64,000 nt of DNA, taken from contig JBFMCV010000007.1 in the NCBI GenBank assembly GCA_040754335.1, forward strand, positions 84,614-148,613, given 5' to 3'. Positions 1 through 8,176 of this stretch are shown in pieces (position 1 is the first letter of the stretch; every line of letters begins with the position of its first letter). The stretch is from Thermodesulfobacteriota bacterium (GTDB lineage: Bacteria > Desulfobacterota_D > UBA1144 > Nemesobacterales > UBA2774). The position numbers and the translations under genes were made by a program. A model generated the notes under the pieces. The model made no database searches. It saw only the letters and a list, made by a program, of their open reading frames with translations, and was not told where the DNA came from.

Positions 1-828
1 GGGTGCGAAAAAGAGTATCGTACCGCCCGGCTCGACTAACCTGAACGCGCCTTCTATCGCGGACTGCGCGCCCGTGCATGCGATGACGAAGTCTGCCAGG
101 CGGCCGTCGTTGACGCCGCGGATGAAGGAAGCCGTCTCCCCGCCTGCTTGCACGGCGTGATCGGCGCCGAATTCCAAAGCGGCTTTGAGCCTGAAATCGC
201 TTATGTCGGACGCTATTATGCGTCCCGCACCCTGGGCGCGGGCTAGCTGGATGTGCAGAAGCCCCGTTATGCCGCTCCCTATGACGAGCACGGAATCCGT
301 TATCCGAAACCCGGCAAGACGCTGGCCGCGGACGACGCACCCGAGAGGCTCGACGAAAGAAGCCTCGTCGTAGGAGACCTCGTCCGGGAGCCCGAGCACG
401 CCCCTGTCCACGTTTATTGCGGGTATGCGTATGTACTCGGAGAAGCCGCCCGGATCGAAATGGGTCGTCCTCAGAGTCCCGCATGAAGAGTGATTGCCCC
501 TCAAACAGTAATAACAGGTATTGCAGGGGACGTGATGAGTGGCGATGATACGGTCGCCCGGCTTGAACCTCTCTACACCGGCGCCCGTTTCGACTACTTC
601 GCCAGCGACCTCGTGCCCCAGGACGAGGGGGGCTTTCGGGAGCCTGTACCATTCCATGAGGTCGCTGCCGCATATTCCGCTCGCATGGACCCGCATGAGT
701 ATCTCGCCGGGGCCGATCCCAGGGACGGGCATTTCCTCGAGCCTGATGTCCCTGTTGTTATAGTACATCGCCACACGCATCTCTTTTCCGCGTGCTCCGG
801 GTTTAGGTTTATTTACGGGATTACGCAT
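1..828 (-). CDS. Zinc-dependent medium-chain alcohol dehydrogenase (3' end cut off by window)
   Basis: NAD(P)-dependent polyol or alcohol dehydrogenase of the sorbitol/threonine dehydrogenase type. The visible 276 codons contain the catalytic zinc ligands (Cys53 in GICGSD; His72-Glu73 in GHEVAGEV), the four-cysteine structural zinc site (Cys102, 105, 108, 116), FVEPLGCV, and the start of the Rossmann fold. The gene runs off the left edge. It begins 10 bases after the stop of the LsrF-like aldolase, so the two are probably one transcript. The ATG at 828 lacks a clear Shine-Dalgarno; an in-frame ATG at 780 (MRVAMYYNN) sits behind GGAAAAGAG and matches the usual family start better. The substrate cannot be read from sequence; a sugar or polyol catabolic step shared with the aldolase is inference. 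Confidence 0.9.
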   Translation of the reverse strand, partial: MRNPVNKPKPGARGKEMRVAMYYNNRDIRLEEMPVPGIGPGEILMRVHASGICGSDLMEWYRLPKAPLVLGHEVAGEVVETGAGVERFKPGDRIIATHHVPCNTCYYCLRGNHSSCGTLRTTHFDPGGFSEYIRIPAINVDRGVLGLPDEVSYDEASFVEPLGCVVRGQRLAGFRITDSVLVIGSGITGLLHIQLARAQGAGRIIASDISDFRLKAALEFGADHAVQAGGETASFIRGVNDGRLADFVIACTGAQSAIEGAFRLVEPGGTILFFAP

Positions 829-838
829 GATCCGGAAC

Positions 839-1654
839 TTATACGCCTGCCACCTTCTTCGTTTCCTCGTTCTTCAGGCTGAGGAAGAGGTCGTGGGCCT
901 GTTTCGGCTTGCCGTTTTCATGGACTATCGACCTGATAGCACTGATTACCGCAACGGGGTGGTCGTTCTGCCATATGTTCCGCCCCATATCCACGCCGAC
1001 CGCGCCCTGCTGTATGGCATTGTAGGTCATTTCGAAGACGTCCATCTCGGTCTCGAGCTTGGGGCCGCCCGCGATAACGATGGGAACGGGACAGCTCGTC
1101 GTTACCTTCTCGAAATCCTCGCAGTAGTATGTCTTGACTATGTGCGTGCCGAGCTCGGCGCATATACGGCAGCAAAGAGCCAGATACCTCGCGTCCCTCT
1201 TCTCCAGCTCCTTCCCGACCGCCGTGATGCCGAGGACGGGAATGCCGTATTCCTCGCCCTGATCGACAAGCGCGGCGAGGTTGAGGAGCGTCTGCTTCTC
1301 ATGTTCGCTACCCACAAATACGGATATGCCGACGCCGGCAACATTCAGCCTTATAGCGTCCCTGAACGACGTAGTGAGGCCCTCGTCGGAAAGGTCGGCG
1401 CCCACTATGCTCGAGCCTCCGGAGACCCTGAGGACGACGTTGGCGCACGATTCGGGGTCTACCGAGCTCCTGAGTACGCCTCTCGTAAGCATTATGGTAT
1501 CGGCGTAAGGGAGGAGGGGGGTTATTGTCTCACGAGGGACCTCGAGCTTGTGCGTAGGACCGAGGAAATAGCCGTGGTCGAACGCAACCATCACGGCCCT
1601 GCCTGTCTGCGGGTTGATTATCCTGGCCATTCTGTTTTTCATGCCCCAATCCAT
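839..1654 (-). CDS. LsrF-like class I aldolase/thiolase (DeoC/FbaB-type TIM barrel)
   Basis: Closely resembles LsrF, the 3-hydroxy-5-phosphonooxypentane-2,4-dione thiolase of autoinducer-2 breakdown. Family blocks visible are MDWGMKNRM, MVAFDHGYFLGPT, TRGVLRSS, HIVKTYYCEDF (the lysine expected to form the Schiff base), PIVIAGGPKLE and GVDMGRNIWQ. An ATG at 1672 has no Shine-Dalgarno, while the ATG at 1654 lies 8 bases after GAGGTG and 32 bases from the predicted transcript start, so I use 1654 (271 aa). LsrF itself has a longer N-terminus. No lsrA, B, C, D, G, K or R is present in the window, so a role in AI-2 catabolism is not supported; a related sugar-phosphate aldolase acting with the adjoining dehydrogenase is equally likely. 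Confidence 0.85.
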   Translation of the reverse strand: MDWGMKNRMARIINPQTGRAVMVAFDHGYFLGPTHKLEVPRETITPLLPYADTIMLTRGVLRSSVDPESCANVVLRVSGGSSIVGADLSDEGLTTSFRDAIRLNVAGVGISVFVGSEHEKQTLLNLAALVDQGEEYGIPVLGITAVGKELEKRDARYLALCCRICAELGTHIVKTYYCEDFEKVTTSCPVPIVIAGGPKLETEMDVFEMTYNAIQQGAVGVDMGRNIWQNDHPVAVISAIRSIVHENGKPKQAHDLFLSLKNEETKKVAGV

Positions 1655-1692
1655 AGCCGTAACACCTCTCATTTGTTAGAATTTATTACAAA

Positions 1693-1721
1693 ACTTTAAA
1701 GTAACGGAGGCCGGTTGTCAA
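1693..1721 (-). promoter_or_regulatory. Sigma70-type promoter of the aldolase-dehydrogenase pair
   Basis: Reading the minus strand: TTGACA (1716-1721), a 17-base spacer, TAAAGT (1693-1698). Transcription would start near 1686, about 30 bases before the preferred start at 1654. A perfect -35 and ideal spacing make this a good prediction. Confidence 0.6.
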
Positions 1722-2017
1722 TCGGGACGGGGTATTCAATGAAAATACCGAGCGCCGGCAGGCCGTTATGAGATTAAGAGACATTTAAGAATCCCTTTAT
1801 ATTCAGCCTGTATGCTGATCCCGTGTACGGCCGGGCGGATCGGGCGGTCTTCGTGGAACGAAGAACGGAGCGTAAATCAGGCCATTTTTGCATTTGCACA
1901 TAAAATCTGCGAGAGTGTAATATATGCCAATAATACCAAGATATTACAACTCATAACACATGTGCATTTGCAAAATAACCGCTTGACTCTGATCTTTTTG
2001 CCCTTAAATTTATACGT
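1722..2017. other. Intergenic region between divergent transcripts
   Basis: About 300 bases between the aldolase promoter (minus) and the plus-strand carboxymuconolactone decarboxylase gene. The right half is AT-rich. The only regulatory hint is TTGACT at 1983-1988 followed 16 bases later by TAAATT (2005-2010), a weak promoter for the plus-strand pair. Short reading frames here have no ribosome site and are not believable genes. Confidence 0.5.
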
Positions 2018-2029
2018 ATGGAGAAAACC

Positions 2030-2458
2030 ATGAACAGATATGAACAGGGTATAGAGAGATTCAAGGAAATCAAGGGCAACGGGGCAGAGAAGTCGATCGA
2101 GCGCTTGAAATCGCTCCACCCGGACCTTGAGAAGCTGGTTATGGAATTCGCCTTCAACGATATCTACGGTAGGCCCGAGCTCGATATCAAATCGAGGGAG
2201 ATCGCCACAGTCGCGGCGCTCGCCGCTCTTGGGCACACCGCTCAGCTCAAAGTACACACGCAGTCGGCTTTGAACGTCGGGGTGACCCGGGAAGAGATCG
2301 TCGAAATCATCCTACAAATGGCGCTCTACGCGGGCTTCCCAGCGGCGATCAATGCTATGCAGGCCGTGAAAGAGGTATTCGTCGAGGTCGATTCAAATCA
2401 AAGAACTACAAACGGCAGCGGCTTGATACCCGAAAGGAAGAAGCTTGCATCCATATGA
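2030..2458 (+). CDS. Carboxymuconolactone decarboxylase (AhpD-like) family protein
   Basis: 142-aa all-helical protein of the CMD/AhpD superfamily. The core SREIATVAALAALGHTAQLK followed by HTQSALNVGVTREEIVEIIL and ALYAGFPAAINA is the PcaC-type signature. The helix lacks the CxxC of peroxidase-type AhpD, which points to the PcaC side. I place the start at 2030 because GGAG at 2020-2023 sits 6 bases ahead; the ATG at 2018 has no ribosome site. The stop overlaps the next gene's ATG (ATGA), so the two are translationally coupled. PcaC and PcaD act in sequence in the beta-ketoadipate pathway, but other pathway genes are absent here, so the actual substrate is unknown. Confidence 0.85.
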   Translation: MNRYEQGIERFKEIKGNGAEKSIERLKSLHPDLEKLVMEFAFNDIYGRPELDIKSREIATVAALAALGHTAQLKVHTQSALNVGVTREEIVEIILQMALYAGFPAAINAMQAVKEVFVEVDSNQRTTNGSGLIPERKKLASI

Positions 2459-3417
2459 CCGTCACAGGACCGCGCTCCGGTACCGTTAAAGTAAACGGCA
2501 TAGACATATACTACGAGATCCACGGCTCGGGCGAGCCCGTCTTGCTTATCGAGGGGCTCGGATACTCGGCGTGGATGTGGTATAAGCAGATTCCGGCTTT
2601 CTCCAAGAGATACCAGGTTATATTGTTCGACAACAGGGGAGCCGGGAACACTGACAAGCCGGACTCTGAATACTCGATAGAGATAATGGCGGACGACGCC
2701 TCGGGACTCCTGAGGACGTTGGGGATAGGGCCGGTACACGTCCTCGGAATCTCTCTCGGGGGATTCATAGCGCAGGAGCTCGCGTTAAGGCACCCCGACC
2801 TCGTAAAGAGCCTGATCCTCGTATCTACGAACTCGGGGCCGGGCAGACACGCAATGAAGAACTCCCAGCACCTGAACGGGCTCTTCAAGCTCTGGGGCAT
2901 CCTGCCGGGGACGTTCGAGATGAGCGGGAAGGCGAGCGTGCCTCTCGGGTTCGAATACGGCATCACCAAAGAAGACAGGATAAGATACGGTCTCTCTCTA
3001 GCGTTCACGCCGGAATACTACAAGGCGCATCCGGACGAGATAGAGAAGATCGTGGCATGGAGGCTCGAGAACCCGCAGCCCGGTTACGCATGGAGCCGTC
3101 AGCTAATGGCGGGGATGCATTTCGACTCCTCCGGCCGCGCGGAAAGCATTCATGCGCCGACACTAGTCATTAACGGGACCGAAGACAGGATAGTCACGCC
3201 TGAAAGCGCGCGTGGGCTTGCCCGGATTATCCCGGATTCGAGATATATGGAGATCGAGGGATCGGGGCACCTGCTATTCATCGAGAGGTCCGACGAGTTC
3301 AATGAAATCGTAATGGGTTTTCTCGACGACGTGAGCGCGAAAGACAGCTCGATTGACAAGAGCGGAGACAGCACAGGTTGGTGGAGAAGGATAGTCTCGT
3401 TTCTGAATATACCATGA
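2455..3417 (+). CDS. Alpha/beta hydrolase, 3-oxoadipate enol-lactonase-like
   Basis: 320-aa serine hydrolase. The catalytic triad is readable: Ser100 in the nucleophile elbow GISLGG, Asp244 in VINGTEDRIV and His272 in EGSGHLLF. The FDNRGAGNTDKP block is typical of PcaD-like and related carbon-carbon or ester hydrolases. The usual oxyanion HG motif near residue 33 reads IEGLGY instead. It overlaps the upstream CMD-family gene by 4 bases. The PcaC-PcaD-like pairing suggests decarboxylation followed by lactone hydrolysis, but paralogues of both families do many other jobs. The C-terminus extends about 25 residues past the fold (polar, then WWRRIVSFL). Confidence 0.85.
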   Translation: MTVTGPRSGTVKVNGIDIYYEIHGSGEPVLLIEGLGYSAWMWYKQIPAFSKRYQVILFDNRGAGNTDKPDSEYSIEIMADDASGLLRTLGIGPVHVLGISLGGFIAQELALRHPDLVKSLILVSTNSGPGRHAMKNSQHLNGLFKLWGILPGTFEMSGKASVPLGFEYGITKEDRIRYGLSLAFTPEYYKAHPDEIEKIVAWRLENPQPGYAWSRQLMAGMHFDSSGRAESIHAPTLVINGTEDRIVTPESARGLARIIPDSRYMEIEGSGHLLFIERSDEFNEIVMGFLDDVSAKDSSIDKSGDSTGWWRRIVSFLNIP

Positions 3418-3429
3418 AATAGGGTGCTG

Positions 3430-3633
3430 GTTCTGGAGATGTTCGGGGGAAGGGCTACGTCCTTCGATAAACTCAGGACGAACGGGTTTTTGTTGAGCAG
3501 ATTGGGATGAGAAAGAAGGTGCGGGGTAAGATCGCGGCTGGAAGCCGCTCCTACGGATTATTAAAAGACTTGATTCCCGGTTTGTGTCGGGAATGACAAG
3601 AATAAAAAGACGAGATATCCGCGGGCAACGGAC
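3430..3633. repeat. Intergenic palindromic repeat modules
   Basis: Convergent intergenic gap holding two dispersed modules. 3461-3487 is a copy of the TTCGAC-to-GAACGGG element also found at 9975, 48974 and 51241. 3535-3600 is a second module, a GCGGCT/AGCCGC hairpin followed by CTCCTAC, TTATTAAAAGACT and GATTCCCG/CGGGAATGACA, repeated at about 61510-61597. No open frame and no transposase. Confidence 0.65.
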
Positions 3634-4812
3634 TCATCTCATACACTTTTTGAATGCGGACTTGAAAGCGTTAAGCGCTAGTCTCACGTGCTCTTCAGTA
3701 TGGCTTGCCATGAGCGTAGCCCTTATCCTGCACTTGCCGGGAGGGACCGAGGGCGGACGGACTGCAGGGGTATAAACGCCGTTCTCCCTGAGCGCAGCCG
3801 CGAATTCCAAAGCGGGCTCCGCCTCGCCGATAAGCACCGGTACTATAGCGGAACCGGAAGGCAACACCGTGAGGCCTATGTCTCCGAGACCGCTCTTGAA
3901 CATTTCTATCAGACGCCGGAGGTGCTCCCTCCTTCCGGGCTCGTTCTCGATTATATCTATCGCGGCTATGGACGCCGCGAGAGAGGCAGCCGGAAGGGAG
4001 GTATCGAATATGTAGCTCCTGACGCGGTTCCTTATGAAATCGGTGAGATTCCGGCTGCCCGCGATGTAGCCGCCGAGAGAGCCTATCGCTTTTGAAAGCG
4101 TGCCCATGACTATCGGCACGTCACCCTCCACACCGAAATGCTCAGTGGCTCCGCTTCCCCTTTCGCCGAGCACGCCCGTCGCGTGCGCTTCGTCGACCAT
4201 GAGCATGCAGCCGAACCTCTCCGAGAGGCTGACGAGCCGGAGGAGGTCGGCGAGGTCTCCGTCCATGCTGAAGACAGTATCTGTAACGATGAGCCTCTTC
4301 CCTTTCCTTTCCCTGTCAGACGTCAGGAGAGATTCAAGATGCCCATAGTCGAGGTGTTCGTAAATGCGGACGTCCGCGCGGGAAATCCTGCACCCGTCGA
4401 TTATGGACGCGTGGTTGAGCTCGTCGCTGTATACCGTATCGCCTTCGCTCACGAGTGACGATATCGTCCCTATATTCGCGAGGTAGCCTGAGCTGAATAC
4501 GATCGCGGACTCGGTGTTTTTAAAAGACGCTATACGCACCTCGAGCTCCCTGTGGAGGTCTGTGCTCCCGCTCACTAGACGGGAGCCTCCCGAGCCTGTG
4601 CCGTATTTCTCGAGCGCGCTGCGGGCCGCCCCGACGACCCTGGGGTCCACCGACAATCCGAGGTAGCTGTTCGAGGCCAGTAGCACGTAGCGCTTACCGT
4701 CTATGGTTATTTCGGGGGACTGTCCCGTCCCTAACTCCGTAAGCGCCCGGAAGAGATTTTTATCCCTGATCAGAGCCAATTCCTTTTCTATCCAGTCGAG
4801 AGAGTGATTCAT
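3634..4812 (-). CDS. bioF: 8-amino-7-oxononanoate synthase
   Basis: PLP-dependent alpha-oxoamine synthase that condenses pimeloyl-thioester with alanine, the first committed step in building the biotin rings. At 392 aa it is full length. Visible motifs are LLASNSYLGL, GTGSGGSRLVSG, VDEAHATGVLG (Asp207 contacts the PLP ring nitrogen) and GTLSKAIGSLGGY (Lys241, Schiff base). It is the last gene of bioB-bioA-bioF, 54 bases after bioA. Glycine C-acetyltransferase and serine palmitoyltransferase share the fold, but the biotin-operon position settles the call. Confidence 0.95.
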   Translation of the reverse strand: MNHSLDWIEKELALIRDKNLFRALTELGTGQSPEITIDGKRYVLLASNSYLGLSVDPRVVGAARSALEKYGTGSGGSRLVSGSTDLHRELEVRIASFKNTESAIVFSSGYLANIGTISSLVSEGDTVYSDELNHASIIDGCRISRADVRIYEHLDYGHLESLLTSDRERKGKRLIVTDTVFSMDGDLADLLRLVSLSERFGCMLMVDEAHATGVLGERGSGATEHFGVEGDVPIVMGTLSKAIGSLGGYIAGSRNLTDFIRNRVRSYIFDTSLPAASLAASIAAIDIIENEPGRREHLRRLIEMFKSGLGDIGLTVLPSGSAIVPVLIGEAEPALEFAAALRENGVYTPAVRPPSVPPGKCRIRATLMASHTEEHVRLALNAFKSAFKKCMR

Positions 4813-4866
4813 ATCGCGGAAAGCGTCGGCTTAGATTATGCGCGGCCTACGTATACGCATATAACA

Positions 4867-6225
4867 TCACGCGGCTTCTGTCGCCCTTTTTATCGAATTG
4901 TACGTCGCGCGGACGAGCTTCTTCAAATCTTCCATGGGTATACCGAGAGGCGGCATGAGGACCACGACGTTTCCGAGGGGCCGTATCAGCACCTCCTCCT
5001 TCATGGCCTCCTCCGCGACCCTCCATCCCATTCTCATCTTCGCAGGATAGGGTTCCTTGGACTCCTTATCGAGGACCAGCTCTATGCCGGCCATGAGGCC
5101 TTTACTCCTTACGTCACCGACGTGTTTGAGTCCGCCGAATTCCCTGAGCTCTTCTTCCAGGTAATCGATCTTTTCTTTAAGGTTTCCGAGCGTATCGTAA
5201 TTTCTGAAGGCTTCGAGGTTGCCCAACGATGCGGCGCACGCGAGCGGGTTCCCTGCGTAGCTGTGGCCGTGGAAGAAGGTCTTGAACTCCTCGTACTCGC
5301 CGAGAAAGGCGTCGTACACGTCCTCGGTCGTTATAGTGGCGGAGAGGGGGAGGTAGCCGCCTGTCATTCCTTTTCCGAGGACTAATATATCGGGCGTCAC
5401 GCCCTCGTGCTCGCAGGCGAACATCCTGCCCGTCCTGCCGAAGCCGGTCGCGACCTCGTCCAGTATAAGGAGGACGCCGTATCTGTCGCAGTATTCCCGC
5501 ACGCGCCTGAGGTAGCCGGGAGGAGAGACTATCATGCCGCCCGCAGCCTGAACGTAAGGCTCGAATATGACCCCTGCCAATTCCTCGTGATGAGCTTCGA
5601 GGATATTGCCGGCCTCATCCGCGCACGCCAAGCCGCAGGAGGGATATGACTTACCGAGCTCGCACCTGTAGCAGTAATAGGAAGGGGCCTGATATGTCTC
5701 GAAGAGAAGGGGTTTGAAGGCGGAGTGGAAGAGGTCTATGCCACCCACCGAGACGGCCCCGAGAGTGTCGCCGTGGTATGCGTTCCGCAGAGAGACGAAT
5801 TTGGTCTTGCCGGGCTTTCCTCTATGCTGCCAGTACTGGAAAGCCATCTTGAGTGCGACCTCGACGGCGCTCGCGCCGTCGCCTGAATAAAACACCTTCT
5901 TGAGACCGGGCGGACATATGTCTATGAGCTCCTTCGCAAGGAGCGCAGCCGGGGGGTTCGTAACGCCTAAAAGGGTACTGTGGCTGAGCAGGTCCACCTG
6001 CTCTTTGATAGCGTTGTCGATCTCGGGCACGCGGTGGCCGTGAATATTCACCCAGAGCGACGAGACCCCGTCTATATACCTCCTGCCATCGGAATCGATG
6101 AGGTATGCCCCTTCGCCACGCTCGATGACGACGGGTTCCTTCCCCTCGTATTCCTTCATCTGCGTGAAGGGGTGCCATACGAATTCCTTATCATAGGCCC
6201 CCGGATTTTTCTTTCTGTCTGGCAT
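4867..6225 (-). CDS. bioA: Adenosylmethionine-8-amino-7-oxononanoate aminotransferase
   Basis: Class III aminotransferase converting 8-amino-7-oxononanoate to 7,8-diaminononanoate with S-adenosylmethionine as amino donor. 452 aa. Key blocks are VWHPFTQMKEYEG, SSLWVNIHGHRVPEID, YSGDGASAVEVALKMA, AYHGDTLGAVSVGG, LILDEVATGFGRTG (Asp256) and VLGKGMTGGYLPLSAT (Lys285). An insert with four cysteines (185, 188, 197, 201) after SYYCYRCELG may bind a metal; the short E. coli enzyme lacks it. Middle gene of bioBAF. The enzyme that should follow, dethiobiotin synthetase BioD, is not in this window. Confidence 0.95.
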   Translation of the reverse strand: MPDRKKNPGAYDKEFVWHPFTQMKEYEGKEPVVIERGEGAYLIDSDGRRYIDGVSSLWVNIHGHRVPEIDNAIKEQVDLLSHSTLLGVTNPPAALLAKELIDICPPGLKKVFYSGDGASAVEVALKMAFQYWQHRGKPGKTKFVSLRNAYHGDTLGAVSVGGIDLFHSAFKPLLFETYQAPSYYCYRCELGKSYPSCGLACADEAGNILEAHHEELAGVIFEPYVQAAGGMIVSPPGYLRRVREYCDRYGVLLILDEVATGFGRTGRMFACEHEGVTPDILVLGKGMTGGYLPLSATITTEDVYDAFLGEYEEFKTFFHGHSYAGNPLACAASLGNLEAFRNYDTLGNLKEKIDYLEEELREFGGLKHVGDVRSKGLMAGIELVLDKESKEPYPAKMRMGWRVAEEAMKEEVLIRPLGNVVVLMPPLGIPMEDLKKLVRATYNSIKRATEAA

Positions 6226-6284
6226 CTCTGTTTTTCTAAGTGAGTTGCGGGGCGCAAGCCGGGATTGTCAGGCCGGATCTCTCT

Positions 6285-7202
6285 TCAGTTAACATCCTTC
6301 CTGACGGGCATTTCGAGGTCATCGAGCATCCTGAGGTCTTCCTCCGGAGACCTGCCCGGAGTGGTGAGGTAATTCCCCAGTATCATCGCGTTTGCGCCGG
6401 CGAGGAGCCCCATCGACTGCAGGTCTCTCAGGGTGACTTCCCTTCCGCCGGCCGTCATGAGTATCTTATCGGGGAGTATGAGCCTGAATATTGCTATCGT
6501 TTTTATCGCTTCGAAAGGCTGGAGCGCCTGGAGCTTCTCGAAAGGCGTCCCGGGTCTCGGGTTAAGGAAGTTTATGGGGACCCAGCTAGGGCCGAGCTCT
6601 TTCAATTCGAACGCGAGCTCGATCCTCTGTTCGGGCGATTCCCCCATTCCGAGTATCCCCCCGGAGCAGAGGTGCATGCCCGCTTTCTTGACGAGCTCCG
6701 CCGTCCTGAGCCTGTCGTCATAGGTGTGGGTAGTGCAGATATTCGGGAAGTAGCTCCTGCAGGTCTCGAGGTTGTGGTTGTAGCGCCAGACCCCGTGCTC
6801 CTTGAGCTCGTAGGCCTGCTCTTCCCTGAGGTCCCCGAGGGAGCAGCCTATTTTCAGGCCCGTTTCGGCGCGCAGCAGGTCGACGACTTCGAGCACCTTT
6901 CTGAAGATCCTGGGGGAGGGCCCTTTCGCGCTTATCACTATACAGAAATCCATCGCGCCCAGCTTTTCCGATTGTTTTGCCGCCAATAATATCTTTTCGG
7001 CGGCCATGAGAGGATGCGCGTTGACTTCCGTATCGTAATGCGCCGATTGGGAGCAAAAAGAACAGTCTTCCGGGCAGTTACCGGTCTGGGCGCTGATTAT
7101 TGACCTTAAAAAAACGCCGTCGCCCTTATATTTCAGCGTGACTTTCCTGGCAAGCGAGATAAGGTCGGGAACTTCCGGCTTTTCAAGCCCGCAGAGCGCC
7201 AA
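6285..7202 (-). CDS. bioB: Biotin synthase (radical SAM); true start probably upstream
   Basis: Inserts sulfur into dethiobiotin using a radical-SAM 4Fe-4S cluster and a second 2Fe-2S cluster. The SAM cluster motif CPEDCSFC (Cys43, 47, 50) and QTGNC, SAKGPSPR, YNHNLET, CSGGILGMGE and LNPRPGTP are present, so the catalytic body is intact. The only standard start in frame is the TTG at 7202, which would remove the conserved N-terminal helix. The frame stays open to 7289, and the extra codons (EIVAEKLL, EEPISFEEALALCG) match normal BioB N-termini. The likeliest real start is a non-standard codon such as ATT at 7271, behind GGGAGA. First gene of bioBAF. Confidence 0.93.
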   Translation of the reverse strand: MALCGLEKPEVPDLISLARKVTLKYKGDGVFLRSIISAQTGNCPEDCSFCSQSAHYDTEVNAHPLMAAEKILLAAKQSEKLGAMDFCIVISAKGPSPRIFRKVLEVVDLLRAETGLKIGCSLGDLREEQAYELKEHGVWRYNHNLETCRSYFPNICTTHTYDDRLRTAELVKKAGMHLCSGGILGMGESPEQRIELAFELKELGPSWVPINFLNPRPGTPFEKLQALQPFEAIKTIAIFRLILPDKILMTAGGREVTLRDLQSMGLLAGANAMILGNYLTTPGRSPEEDLRMLDDLEMPVRKDVN

Positions 7203-7307
7203 TGCCTCCTCAAAACTTATAGGCTCCTCATTGACAAGCAGTTTCTCGGCAACAATTTCGAGGACTGAAATCCCGTCTCTCCCGTCTTATTAATTCGAAT
7301 TTCACTT

Positions 7308-7335
7308 AGATTACTGGAAGGGTTTTTATTGTCAA
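7308..7335 (-). promoter_or_regulatory. Promoter of the bioBAF operon
   Basis: On the minus strand: TTGACA (7330-7335), a 16-base spacer, TAATCT (7308-7313). Transcription would begin near 7301, about 30 bases before the proposed ATT start of bioB at 7271. I found no convincing BirA or BioR operator here. Confidence 0.55.
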
Positions 7336-7615
7336 TGATACTAGCCTTTTCCCAGAATTGTATTATATAATTATTAATGGAAGATAGGCCGAAATAGCGT
7401 GGATACAGACATTGCATCCTCGTTGGTATAAAATATACGGTTGATAAGATGATGCATATTTGGATTCGTAAATTTCAATCCCGCCCGGAAGTCCGAATAA
7501 AGGCTTCGTCCGTATATATTCCATGAATATACAGGACGGTGATACAAGAAAAGGTGCAGTTTAAAAATTTCATAACTATCTCACGCGAGACTGACAAACA
7601 GGAGGAATCACGCCA
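7336..7615. other. AT-rich divergent intergenic region upstream of HTH-receiver gene
   Basis: Lies between the bio promoter and the plus-strand HTH-receiver gene. It holds an imperfect inverted repeat around 7520-7541 (GTATAT and ATTC against GAAT and ATAC), which could be an operator, and the strong ribosome site AGGAGG about 10 bases before the ATG at 7616. No confident promoter hexamers for the plus strand. Confidence 0.4.
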
Positions 7616-8176
7616 ATGGAGCAAGTTCTGACTCTCGAAGAAGCCGCTCAATACCTCAAAGTCGCCAAGCCCACACTCTACAGACTGCTAGAAGACGGTA
7701 AGATTCCCGCATTCAAGGTAGGGAACCAGTGGAGGTTCACGAAGGAGCTCATAGATAAGTGGCTCTGGGACCAGCTGCCAAAGAAAAAGAACGTGCTTGT
7801 GGTGGATGACGAAAAGCTCGTCGCAATGGATATCAAAAAGATAGTTACTTCCGAGGGACACGACGTAATTGCAACTCAAAGCGGGGTCGAGGCGTCGAGG
7901 GTTATCGAGGATTCGAACATCGACCTGGTATTCCTTGACCTCGTCCTACCGGACATTAACGGGGTGGAGGTCCTGAAGGAGATAAAGAAAGCGAAAAGCG
8001 ACCTCCCCGTCGTGATAATTACAGGCTACCCGGACAGCGAGATAATGAACCAGGCCCTCGATCTGGGACCGATCTCGGTGCTCAAAAAACCGTTCAACAG
8101 GGACCAGATACGCGATCTGCTGAAGATACTCCTGGCGCCCGCGGCGGGCACGGGAAGAACCAGGGCCAAGCAATAG
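7616..8176 (+). CDS. Orphan regulator: N-terminal excisionase-type HTH fused to C-terminal receiver domain
   Basis: 186 aa. Residues 4-50 are a MerR/excisionase-type winged helix (LTLEEAAQYLKVAKPTLYRL, GKIPAFKVGNQWRF). Residues 59-172 are a complete response-regulator receiver: acidic pocket Asp64-Asp65, phospho-acceptor Asp108 (VFLDLVLPD), Thr136 (IITG) and Lys158 (KKPF). The order is reversed relative to ordinary response regulators, which carry the receiver first. No histidine kinase lies nearby, so it is an orphan. Phosphorylation-controlled DNA binding is inferred from intact switch residues; the target genes are unknown, though bioBAF and the aldehyde dehydrogenase flank it. Confidence 0.85.
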   Translation: MEQVLTLEEAAQYLKVAKPTLYRLLEDGKIPAFKVGNQWRFTKELIDKWLWDQLPKKKNVLVVDDEKLVAMDIKKIVTSEGHDVIATQSGVEASRVIEDSNIDLVFLDLVLPDINGVEVLKEIKKAKSDLPVVIITGYPDSEIMNQALDLGPISVLKKPFNRDQIRDLLKILLAPAAGTGRTRAKQ

